From a bacterium UBA7470 (GTDB taxonomy: Bacteria > Pseudomonadota > Gammaproteobacteria > Burkholderiales > Burkholderiaceae_C): a stretch of 6,138 bases of DNA. The position numbers and the translations under genes were made by a program. The notes below the pieces were generated by a model. It was given only the letters and a program-made list of their open reading frames with translations. It searched no databases and had not been told where the DNA came from. Location of the stretch: assembly GCA_002479815.1 (NCBI GenBank), contig DLPA01000181.1, positions 15,433 through 21,570 of the forward strand. Direction: 5' to 3'. Positions 1-5,925 of this stretch are shown here, one piece after another; the stretch's first letter is position 1, and the number at the start of each line of letters is the position of its first letter.

Positions 1-189
1 CTGATCGACCTGCTGCAAGCCTTGCCCGACGACGCGCAGGGGTTGGCGCAGCGCAGCATGGCGACCAAGCTCATCCACGAACACGAAATGGGCGAGTTGT
101 TCAAAGTCATCGCGTTCGCACCCCTTGACAGCACGAGCGATGCGCTGGCAATGGGGTTTACGGCGGGCGACCGCACGCATCGCTTGTGA
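1..189 (+). CDS. MidA-like SAM-dependent methyltransferase (COG1565/DUF185), C-terminal 62 residues
   Basis: Partial gene: an open frame enters from the left edge and stops with TGA at 187-189. The visible tail contains an HEHEMGELFKVIAF stretch and ends in TAGDRTHRL. From memory, the MGELFKV motif and a terminal GDR-H-L are typical of the C-terminus of MidA/NDUFAF7-like class I methyltransferases (COG1565). Relatives in mitochondria methylate an arginine of a complex I subunit; the substrate of bacterial members is mostly unknown. The SAM-binding Rossmann part lies outside the window, so activity cannot be judged. The next gene starts 28 bases downstream on the same strand, and the two could be co-transcribed. 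The assignment rests on a short tail, so it is fairly likely rather than certain. Confidence 0.7.
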   Translation: MIDLLQALPDDAQGLAQRSMATKLIHEHEMGELFKVIAFAPLDSTSDALAMGFTAGDRTHRL

Positions 190-217
190 TGCTTGCGGTA
201 CAGAAAGGCACACGCCC

Positions 218-412
218 ATGATCCGCTGGATGTTGGTGATTTTTTTGGCGCTGATGCTCATCAGTTGGTTCACGCCCTTGCTGCACAAGCTCGGCTTTGG
301 GCGTTTGCCGGGGGATTTGCGCTTTCGCTTGTTTGGGCGCGATTGGTTTATTCCTCTCACCACGACGGTGATTCTGAGCATGATCGCCAGCCTAGTGTCG
401 CATTGGCTTTAG
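218..412 (+). CDS. DUF2905 family small membrane protein
   Basis: A 64-residue protein with a hydrophobic N-terminal helix (about residues 4-20), a polar loop with GFGRLPGDLRF (about 27-37), then a second hydrophobic segment running to the C-terminus (about 43-64). The order helix, LGRLPGD-R, aromatic stretch, FPLTT-like motif (here IPLTT), helix is that of DUF2905, a family of 60-70 residue inner-membrane proteins of unknown role. ATG 218 is chosen because the family begins at this point and an AAAGG stretch lies about nine bases upstream. The frame is open further upstream to ATG 125, but that would overlap the end of the preceding methyltransferase gene and add an unrelated extension. It lies 28 bases after the MidA-like gene and is probably in the same transcript. 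It converges on the DUF2145 gene with a 31-base gap that holds no clear terminator. Confidence 0.85.
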   Translation: MIRWMLVIFLALMLISWFTPLLHKLGFGRLPGDLRFRLFGRDWFIPLTTTVILSMIASLVSHWL

Positions 413-443
413 CACGCACCAGTGCAGCACATGGAGCACATCG

Positions 444-1277
444 CTAGGGCGTTTGTACGATGCGCTCGACGGGTGAGCCTAAGCCACTTTGCGTCAGCCA
501 ATCGAAGACCGAATCGACCGTGATGGTTTCTATGCGTCCGGCAAAGCGTTTGTCGTTGGGATGATCGTCAAACCGGATATGGGCTTGCGTCACGCTGGCC
601 CCCAATCGAGTCCAGCTGCTGAGCCTGAGCGTGCTGGGTTGGTAGTTTTTGAGCTTGAGCCATGCCTGCGCTTGTAGGCGCGTCTTAATCTCCGGTTCAG
701 CGGCTAAGGCCAGTGTTTCGATAGCCCATTGATTGGACTGTTGATAGCGCGTACCCCAAGCATAAGACACCATGTTGTAGGCGCGTTCATGCAGATGCAG
801 ACCCCGCTTTGTGTCCGTCAACAAGGCCAGCAAGGGCGCTTGCAACGCAGCAACGGGCACAGACCATGCGGCTTCGTATTGCCATAAATCATCTAAGAAA
901 AATTCAGCCAAGCCTTGACGATAGATAGAGCCGACATCGCTGCCGCACTGATTGAGTTTGTGCAACACCCGCCACGGCCCCTCTGCGGTTTTGTAGGCCC
1001 ATCCCAAATGTGAGTAGCGCAGTTGGTAGGGACGTAAATCCTGACCTGCCCGCGCCAAGACCGCCACACGCACACCACTGCGGGCGTATGCCGCGTCCAA
1101 CGCCTCTGCCGTGCGTTGCGCCAAGGCCATCCCACGCATCAGTGTTTGGGGTGTCAAGGCCCGCGTCTCGCAAGAGCGCCCCGCGTGCGCTGTGGAGAAA
1201 GTCATACCCCATCCCCACCACAAGCCCAGCGCACAGGCAAAAAAGCGCCAAAGCGCATGTATGTTTTGATGCGCCAT
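444..1277 (-). CDS. DUF2145 domain-containing exported protein
   Basis: A 277-residue protein of unknown function, recognised as DUF2145 (COG4727) from its run of motifs: TPQTLMRGMALAQRTA (42-57), LARAGQDL (74-81), RYSHLGWAY (87-95), WRVLHKLNQCG (102-112), YRQGLAEFFLDD (119-130), RYQQSNQWAIETLA (177-190), DDHPN-KRF and a closing DSVFDWL. The N-terminus has a hydrophobic, tryptophan-rich stretch (9-25) followed by STAHA-G, a good signal peptidase I site near residue 32, so the mature protein should be periplasmic. Cys36 and Cys111 could form a disulfide. ATG 1277 is chosen because a GGGGTGA ribosome-binding sequence lies five bases upstream and the signal peptide starts there; GTG 1340 and ATG 1325 in the same frame would overlap the upstream gene and lack such a site. 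It lies 28 bases after the STM0539-like gene, probably one operon. Confidence 0.85.
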   Translation of the reverse strand: MAHQNIHALWRFFACALGLWWGWGMTFSTAHAGRSCETRALTPQTLMRGMALAQRTAEALDAAYARSGVRVAVLARAGQDLRPYQLRYSHLGWAYKTAEGPWRVLHKLNQCGSDVGSIYRQGLAEFFLDDLWQYEAAWSVPVAALQAPLLALLTDTKRGLHLHERAYNMVSYAWGTRYQQSNQWAIETLALAAEPEIKTRLQAQAWLKLKNYQPSTLRLSSWTRLGASVTQAHIRFDDHPNDKRFAGRIETITVDSVFDWLTQSGLGSPVERIVQTP

Positions 1278-1282
1278 ATACG

Positions 1283-1289
1283 TCACCCC
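1283..1289 (-). promoter_or_regulatory. Ribosome-binding site deciding the DUF2145 start
   Basis: On the minus strand this reads GGGGTGA, five bases before ATG 1277. It lies just past the stop codon of the upstream gene, which fits translation following termination of that gene. It is the main reason for preferring 1277 over the in-frame starts at 1325 and 1340. Confidence 0.6.
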
Positions 1290-1305
1290 GTGTGCAGGGG
1301 GGGCA

Positions 1306-1764
1306 TTAGCGGCTAAGGCGTTCATGATGAAACAAAGCACGTCCTAATTCGTTGGGAATGAAGCACAACAACTCGCCCGCCACAGACAACACGACCCCCG
1401 TACCGATCACACTGACGGCCACCAAAACCCCAGTCGTGATACTGAGCGTCTGGGCCGTGCGCGCACTCAGCTCCACACTGACCTGTGCGCCATCAGAGGC
1501 ACGTTCTAACACCCATACGGTTCCCCGCGCTGTCACTTCCACCGTCTTGACCACCAACACCGCCCCCGTTAAAGACAAGGCCACAGGTAAGGCACTCACC
1601 GCCGCTCCACCCACCAGCACCGAAGCGACGGGCAAGGCCGATACCGCCAGAGAAGCCTCACTCTGCGCTTGCGCCGTAGGGTGCATCACACCCAGCATCA
1701 AACACCCTGTCAGCAACAGCGATGCAGCGCCACCACGTCCACCACGTATCCGATTCGGATTCAT
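1306..1764 (-). CDS. STM0539-like hydrophobic envelope protein, unknown function
   Basis: A 152-residue protein. An Arg-rich N-terminus (5-10) is followed by a hydrophobic segment (13-27) and PTAQA-Q, a plausible signal peptidase I site near residue 33. An alternative lipobox, LTGC at 18-21, is also present but lies inside the hydrophobic run. The mature part has two long Ala/Val/Gly/Leu-rich segments (about 37-72 and 107-136) around a charged middle (76-105, with RGTVWVLERASDGA), and ends in FIPNELGRALFHHERLSR. The octapeptide AVSALPVA occurs twice, at 40-47 and 55-62. From memory this resembles small proteins annotated STM0539 family, often next to DUF2145 genes; their function is unknown. 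ATG 1764 is chosen because GAGGTG sits four bases upstream and the signal peptide begins there; the frame is open upstream to 1818 with no better start. It is first in a probable two-gene operon. Confidence 0.75.
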   Translation of the reverse strand: MNPNRIRGGRGGAASLLLTGCLMLGVMHPTAQAQSEASLAVSALPVASVLVGGAAVSALPVALSLTGAVLVVKTVEVTARGTVWVLERASDGAQVSVELSARTAQTLSITTGVLVAVSVIGTGVVLSVAGELLCFIPNELGRALFHHERLSR

Positions 1765-1768
1765 CACA

Positions 1769-1774
1769 CACCTC
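1769..1774 (-). promoter_or_regulatory. Ribosome-binding site for the STM0539-like gene
   Basis: GAGGTG on the minus strand, four bases upstream of ATG 1764. It supports this start over in-frame alternatives up to position 1818. Confidence 0.6.
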
Positions 1775-1936
1775 GACATTTGTTGAAAAAAACCAGTGCC
1801 AAATGATGCGTATGGCAATGCGCGTGCTGCGCTTGTTTTTGACCCTGTGTCTTAAAGATGGGACACTGGTATTACAAAACGATACGATTTACGATAAAGA
1901 CGCACCAAAAAACCTGATGAAAAACAAAAAATGTCC

Positions 1937-1960
1937 TTGACAAGGAAAGCTCGGTATAGT
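1937..1960 (+). promoter_or_regulatory. Candidate promoter for the calpain-like gene, with unusual spacing
   Basis: A perfect TTGACA (1937-1942) and a TATAGT (1955-1960) lie in an AT-rich stretch about 60-80 bases before ATG 2017. The spacer is only 12 bases, much shorter than the 16-18 usual for sigma70. Either one of the two boxes is accidental or recognition is non-standard. If TATAGT is the true -10, the hexamer at the expected -35 place (TGTCCT, 1932-1937) is poor. The 252-base divergent region 1765-2016 has no other convincing element in this direction. No clear promoter for the minus-strand operon was found in it. Confidence 0.3.
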
Positions 1961-1968
1961 GAGAGTTG

Positions 1969-1981
1969 CGTGTAAAACACG
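1969..1981. repeat. Short inverted repeat in the calpain gene leader
   Basis: CGTGT-AAA-ACACG, five-base perfect arms around a three-base centre, overlapping the palindrome CACGTG at 1978-1983. It lies just downstream of the candidate -10 box, near where transcription would begin, so an operator is possible. Arms this short can occur by chance. Confidence 0.25.
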
Positions 1982-2016
1982 TGACTGCTTATTTTTTATT
2001 GACGGACGATACAACC

Positions 2017-4044
2017 ATGAGTGCTTCTGATTTGAATCGTGATTTATCCGCCGAGGCGCATGCGCGCCACATCGGCACCGCCATTTTGTACATCAATACA
2101 GATGGCACTTGGTCGATTGGCAAGATGGGACAAAAGATCAGCGAATACAAGCCGATCAAATTCAATGGTCAAGCCGGTTTGCACGATGACACGTTTGAGT
2201 TCACCGCCATTTCCGCAGAAGCGCGCACCGAAGGTGGCTACCTCTTGTATTTGCGCTCGAATGCGAACCCAGGTCAATTTGTGGAAGCTGTCGTGGATGA
2301 CAGTGGCAGCATCACCACTGGAAAAATCCTCACCACAGAAGAAATCTATGCCGCTGAAACCAAGTGGAAAGTGGATTTGAACGGCAACGGCGGCTTAGGC
2401 AACGAGATGGTCTTGGTCGATGCTGGTAAAGTGAATTTGTTCATCGATGGGGTTGGCAACTACCAAATTCAACAAACCGACAAGTCATTCAAGCCCCTGA
2501 CGTTTGGCGGTCAAAATTTGTCCCAGGATTTGTTGGTCAAAGGCGGCTTTGAGATCGAATCCGTCGTGCCCAAACAAGGTGGGGGTTACCAGATTTACGT
2601 GCGTGACGCAGACGGTAATGTGCTTGAGCTGGGCACAGAATCCAGTGGCGAAGTGCAGGCGCAAACATTACAGGTGTTGAACTCGACGCAAGTCGCTGCT
2701 GCCGAAGCCACCACCGGCGAAGACCTCAATGGCAAAGGCGACACCGCCGCTGCCGCCGGATGGACATCGACCCTCAAAACCGCAGCTATCCGCACAGAAG
2801 TAGAAACTCAAACCGCTAATGGCAACAAAATTACCCATGCGGGCTTGGTCAAAATTGTCAATACCGCCATTCAAGCCGCAGGTGGAACCAACAATAAGAT
2901 CGGTGAAGACGTCTTCAATGACCTAAAAGCCATTGCTGCACGCGGCAAAGACCTGTTCACGCACAAAGACTTGAGCGGCAATGAGAGTGGATACCTGAGC
3001 TATGTGCTGGACAAACTGGTCAACGGTTCTAAAGCCAACAGCTTTTACACCGGTGGCGCAACACAAAAGCAAAACTTAGACAACCTGTCTGCCGACTCTA
3101 CGGCCGACACGCTGCAAAAATTAGAAAACAAATGGCTCTTGGGTTTGGACATGCCCAACCCCAACACACAAGGCGATACGGCCAACCCGAATGCCACAGC
3201 GGCATCAGGTACGTACAAAGCCTTTGATGCAGAGTTGGTGGCCGGTGGTCCTGCCGCATTCGATGTCAACCAAGGCAGTGCAGGGACGTGCTATTTGCTG
3301 GCTTCGATTGCATCGATCGCCAAAGTCAGTCCTGAATCGTTCAATGGCACTTTTGTCAGCAATGGCACCGGGGCCAACGGCGCACCGACGTGGGGCGTGC
3401 GCTTTTTCGACACCAAAGGCAATGTCCACTGGGTCACGGTCAACAACCAACTGGCCGTTCGCAATCCTGATGACACGGATGCCGCTTACACCAAAGTCAA
3501 AGGGGTCGATGCACAAGGGCAACCCACCAAAGAACTGTGGGCACCTCTGATTGAAAAAGCCTACGCTCAGGCCAACGAGCTGGACATTTTTGGACGCCAG
3601 AAAGCCGAAAACGCCATGTTTGCGATTGAAGGTGGCTTGGCTGAGGCGGTGGTCAACGTTGCAGGTGGCAAAGTCACCACGTTTACCGACAGCGTGACGG
3701 TCTACAACGGCAACGACATCTTAAAAACCAGCGTTGTCCCTGAAGGCAGCACCGCACTGGCCGAGTACACCAAAGCGCTCAACAGCGGCAAAGTGGTGTT
3801 CGTGGTGTCTATGGCCAACAGCAAAGACGATGGCGGAGCGACTTTATTGACCAGTGGTCACGCTTTTATGGCTTTCGATGCGGATCCCAACAGCAGCACC
3901 AACACCACGGTGAAGGTTTATAACCCTTGGGGCGTGAGTGCCAGAACCGAAGCCACTCCTAACCCCAGCTTCATCTCCACCTTCGACAGTGATTTGGTGA
4001 CTTTGGTGGGCACAGAAGGCGTGAGCTTCTGGATTGGCGTTTGA
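2017..4044 (+). CDS. Calpain-family (peptidase C2) cysteine protease with duplicated N-terminal repeats
   Basis: A 675-residue protein. Residues 22-128 and about 137-242 are two diverged copies of a repeat with matching landmarks: KPIKFNG (45)/KPLTFGG (159), a GGYLLYLR/GGYQIYVR strand, and DLNGNG (120)/DLNGKG (236). An Ala/Asn-rich, probably helical region follows (about 250-395), including FYTGG and a NLSADSTADTLQKLENKWLLGLD stretch that I recall from other bacterial calpain-like proteins. The protease domain has Gln419 and Cys425 in QGSAGTCYLLASIASIA, His615 in SGHAFMAF and Asn636 in VYNPWG, so the oxyanion Gln and Cys-His-Asn triad look intact. There is no N-terminal signal peptide and no RTX nonapeptide; type I export through a C-terminal signal is a guess. 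ATG 2017 gives the natural N-terminus, but the ribosome-binding site is weak (GGA at 2004-2006). GTG 1966 is in frame but lacks one. Substrate unknown. Confidence 0.85.
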   Translation: MSASDLNRDLSAEAHARHIGTAILYINTDGTWSIGKMGQKISEYKPIKFNGQAGLHDDTFEFTAISAEARTEGGYLLYLRSNANPGQFVEAVVDDSGSITTGKILTTEEIYAAETKWKVDLNGNGGLGNEMVLVDAGKVNLFIDGVGNYQIQQTDKSFKPLTFGGQNLSQDLLVKGGFEIESVVPKQGGGYQIYVRDADGNVLELGTESSGEVQAQTLQVLNSTQVAAAEATTGEDLNGKGDTAAAAGWTSTLKTAAIRTEVETQTANGNKITHAGLVKIVNTAIQAAGGTNNKIGEDVFNDLKAIAARGKDLFTHKDLSGNESGYLSYVLDKLVNGSKANSFYTGGATQKQNLDNLSADSTADTLQKLENKWLLGLDMPNPNTQGDTANPNATAASGTYKAFDAELVAGGPAAFDVNQGSAGTCYLLASIASIAKVSPESFNGTFVSNGTGANGAPTWGVRFFDTKGNVHWVTVNNQLAVRNPDDTDAAYTKVKGVDAQGQPTKELWAPLIEKAYAQANELDIFGRQKAENAMFAIEGGLAEAVVNVAGGKVTTFTDSVTVYNGNDILKTSVVPEGSTALAEYTKALNSGKVVFVVSMANSKDDGGATLLTSGHAFMAFDADPNSSTNTTVKVYNPWGVSARTEATPNPSFISTFDSDLVTLVGTEGVSFWIGV

Positions 4045-4051
4045 TGCAGCG

Positions 4052-4087
4052 CACAAGCCTGACGCACGTGTGTACGTCAGGCTTGTG
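4052..4087. repeat. 13-bp perfect inverted repeat after the calpain gene
   Basis: CACAAGCCTGACG (4052-4064) is the exact reverse complement of CGTCAGGCTTGTG (4075-4087), with a 10-base centre. It starts seven bases after the calpain stop codon. No T-run follows, so it is not a standard intrinsic terminator by itself. As RNA it could be a 3' stabilising hairpin or support the terminator 23 bases further on. Confidence 0.7.
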
Positions 4088-4109
4088 ATATCCGTCCATA
4101 TCCACTTTA

Positions 4110-4135
4110 AAAAAAGCCCGGCAACGGGCTTTTTT
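4110..4135. terminator. Bidirectional Rho-independent terminator
   Basis: Stem GCCCG (4116-4120) pairs with CGGGC (4125-4129) around a GCAA loop (a GNRA tetraloop on the + strand). It is flanked by seven A (4109-4115) and six T (4130-4135), so the paired region extends to 11 bp. Each strand has a T-run after the hairpin. It lies between the convergent calpain-like and tannase-like genes, 20 bases past the tannase stop, and should end both transcripts. Confidence 0.9.
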
Positions 4136-4155
4136 CGCGTAGTGGATTGGATTTG

Positions 4156-5862
4156 TCAAGGGTTCGCGTTCAGCTTCGCTTTGATCCAAGCAAACGCTTC
4201 TTGCACATCGTAGTTCCCTGCGTGACCGACCATATAGGGCAGTTTGAAGTCTGCGTCCTTGACGCTGGGGTCTTTCTTAATCGCGTAGTACAGCACGGTT
4301 TGCATCGCATAGGCGGTGTCGCGGTCGATCATGCCGTGGCGCACGTACCAGTAAGGGGCGGTATCGGCGGGGGTGTTCAAGTACGCCAGTGGGTTGATGA
4401 GTTTGAGCTGCGTCGCCAAGTTGTTGGTGTTGCTCGCTAAATAGGCCGACCAGTTCAAACCCGTGTCGTCGATGCCCGAGCCGTCCCCTTTGACGCTGTT
4501 GTTGGCCCATGCCCATTCGGTGAAGTTGGCGTAAGTGGCAGTGTCTGAGCCAAATAAGTTGGTTTCACCGCTGATGTTGGGGTTGCCTGTGACTCCAACC
4601 GCATCAAACGCCACGACGGTTTTCAGGGGTGTCAGTGTGCTGACAAACTGCAAAAACTTGGTGTAGTCGATGCTGGCGACTGTGGCGGTCGTGCCAGTGC
4701 CTGTCAGGGTCAGCCAATCGTTGGGCAGGGTTCGACTGTTGCCGCGTTGCACCACTGTGAAGTTTTCACCCAAGGCCGGAAGCGTTGTCCCCTTGGCGAT
4801 TTGGCGCTCCAGTTCTTTTTTCAGATGGGCCGTGGTGGTGTCGCGCAAATTGGCGGCGGTCAGTGGTGTGCCGTCTTCGCGCGTGAGTCCTAGGCTGTTG
4901 AGATACGCTGGAAAACCTGCGGCATAGGCCGCCGACGCGGCTGGTTGCGGGCCAGACAGATAGGCCACGCCATTCAGTGCAGCCGTGTTGCTGTTGTTGC
5001 GAATGGCGTTGTATTCCCATTCGTAACCTGCATCGGCATTGCCCAAGTTGTTGATGGGGCAATAGGCCACGGCGGCAAACACATCATCCTTGATGGTGCT
5101 GCGGGCCGACGCGCCAGCCCCGCTCACACCTGCTGCCCCCACATCGGCCAAGAAGGACAAATAGTCTGCGCTGTTGCCGCTGGCGGCTGCGGCGGCGGTC
5201 AATCCACCGCCACCGCTCGTGCCGGTCAACACAATGCGCTCGGCAGAACCGGGCATGAGGCTGTCGTTGAGGCGCAAGTAGCGCACCGCAGCTTTGACAT
5301 CTACCACAGGTGCGGGGGCTTTACCGCTCCAACGAGTATCTTCGGCGCGCGCACCACCTCGGCTGCGCGTGCCTATATTGGCCACCACGTAGCCTGCTTT
5401 GAGTGCTGCGCCTATGTTGTCCGTGTCGCTGGTGCTGACAAACGACTTGCCTTCGGTGATGGTCGTCGCCACCGGACTGGCCCACCAACCGCTGTTGTTG
5501 ACCAGCGCGTAAATGGCGGTCTTGGTGTCGCTCACGCTGTTTTCTGGGACAGACACAATCATGCTCTGATAGGCATAGGGGTCGGGCAGTGTGATGGTGC
5601 TCGTACCCGGCAAGGCATATTGGGTGGTTGCCATCTTGATGGGCTTGGCCACATAAACGATGCGGTACTGCCGCACTTTGACGGCCACACCATCCACTGT
5701 GACATTCACCGTGGTGAATTTGGTAGCGTCAAATTTGAGTGCGGTGTCTTCGGCATCTGGCTCTTCGCTGCCACCACAGGCTGTGGCCAAACTGGCCAGT
5801 AGAGCGATCACGGCCAAAGAGCCGACCGAGCGGCGATTAAATAAACGTTGCGGGTGCTGCAT
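4156..5862 (-). CDS. Subtype B tannase-like alpha/beta hydrolase, predicted lipoprotein
   Basis: A 568-residue protein predicted to hydrolyse galloyl esters (tannin acyl hydrolase, releasing gallate). It follows the remembered Lactiplantibacillus plantarum TanLp1 sequence along most of its length: LKFDATKF (from 42), APVVDVKAAVRYLRLND, GTSGGGG with Ser216, ASGNSADY, AYCPINNL-NAD-GYEWEYN, INPLAYLNTP, YVRHGMIDRDTA and GHAGNYDVQEAFAWI. Mapped on TanLp1, Ser216, Asp513 and His547 form the triad, and Lys414, Glu433 and Asp515 match the gallate-binding residues. The N-terminus has Arg10-Arg11, a hydrophobic stretch and LATAC with Cys29, then an acidic linker, indicating an anchored lipoprotein; the -3 position is Ala, so the lipobox is imperfect. 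AGGAG six bases before ATG 5862 supports the start. It is the same strand as the partial gene 63 bases upstream and shares a terminator with the convergent calpain-like gene. The substrate could be another aromatic ester. Confidence 0.87.
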   Translation of the reverse strand: MQHPQRLFNRRSVGSLAVIALLASLATACGGSEEPDAEDTALKFDATKFTTVNVTVDGVAVKVRQYRIVYVAKPIKMATTQYALPGTSTITLPDPYAYQSMIVSVPENSVSDTKTAIYALVNNSGWWASPVATTITEGKSFVSTSDTDNIGAALKAGYVVANIGTRSRGGARAEDTRWSGKAPAPVVDVKAAVRYLRLNDSLMPGSAERIVLTGTSGGGGLTAAAAASGNSADYLSFLADVGAAGVSGAGASARSTIKDDVFAAVAYCPINNLGNADAGYEWEYNAIRNNSNTAALNGVAYLSGPQPAASAAYAAGFPAYLNSLGLTREDGTPLTAANLRDTTTAHLKKELERQIAKGTTLPALGENFTVVQRGNSRTLPNDWLTLTGTGTTATVASIDYTKFLQFVSTLTPLKTVVAFDAVGVTGNPNISGETNLFGSDTATYANFTEWAWANNSVKGDGSGIDDTGLNWSAYLASNTNNLATQLKLINPLAYLNTPADTAPYWYVRHGMIDRDTAYAMQTVLYYAIKKDPSVKDADFKLPYMVGHAGNYDVQEAFAWIKAKLNANP

Positions 5863-5868
5863 AGCGTG

Positions 5869-5873
5869 CTCCT
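5869..5873 (-). promoter_or_regulatory. Ribosome-binding site for the tannase-like gene
   Basis: AGGAG on the minus strand, six bases upstream of ATG 5862. The 63-base gap to the upstream gene (5863-5925) shows no clear promoter or terminator otherwise, so read-through transcription is possible. Confidence 0.65.
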
Positions 5874-5925
5874 GAATTTAAAAAGGTGGAGAGGGCGACG
5901 GGGACGATAAAAAGACTGAAAACGA

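Noticed and set aside
413..443. Terminator between the convergent DUF2905 and DUF2145 genes
   Set aside because: The 31-base gap has scattered GTGC/GCAC complements but no stable stem with a T-run on either strand.
193..447. Plus-strand 84-codon frame overlapping the DUF2905 gene
   Set aside because: It is a shifted frame of the DUF2905 coding sequence, which matches the family in the other frame.
1278..1340. Longer DUF2145 protein from GTG 1340 or ATG 1325
   Set aside because: Both overlap the end of the upstream gene and would put a non-signal-like stretch before an otherwise good signal peptide; GGGGTGA supports ATG 1277.
1352..1786. Plus-strand open frame (144 codons) opposite the STM0539-like gene
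   Set aside because: Thr/Ala/Pro-rich translation with no ribosome-binding site; the minus-strand product has a signal sequence, a ribosome-binding site and family-like motifs.
1803..1940. Possible 45-residue peptide (MMRMAMRVLRLFLTL...) in the divergent intergenic region
   Set aside because: No ribosome-binding site before either ATG, a lysine/asparagine-rich tail, and it runs through the likely promoter region. It cannot be supported without expression data.
1966..2016. Upstream GTG start adding 17 residues to the calpain-like protein
   Set aside because: It lies six bases after the candidate -10 box, has no ribosome-binding site, and the added residues form no signal peptide.
2017..4044. 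RTX toxin-type identity for the calpain-like protein
   Set aside because: No GGxGxDxxx nonapeptide repeats are present; the only calcium-loop-like motifs are the two DLNGxG sites.
4945..5802. Long plus-strand open frame (285 codons) opposite the tannase gene
   Set aside because: Its translation is rich in Cys, His and Gly with no family resemblance, and the opposite strand encodes a clearly recognised enzyme. It is a by-product of GC-rich codon use.
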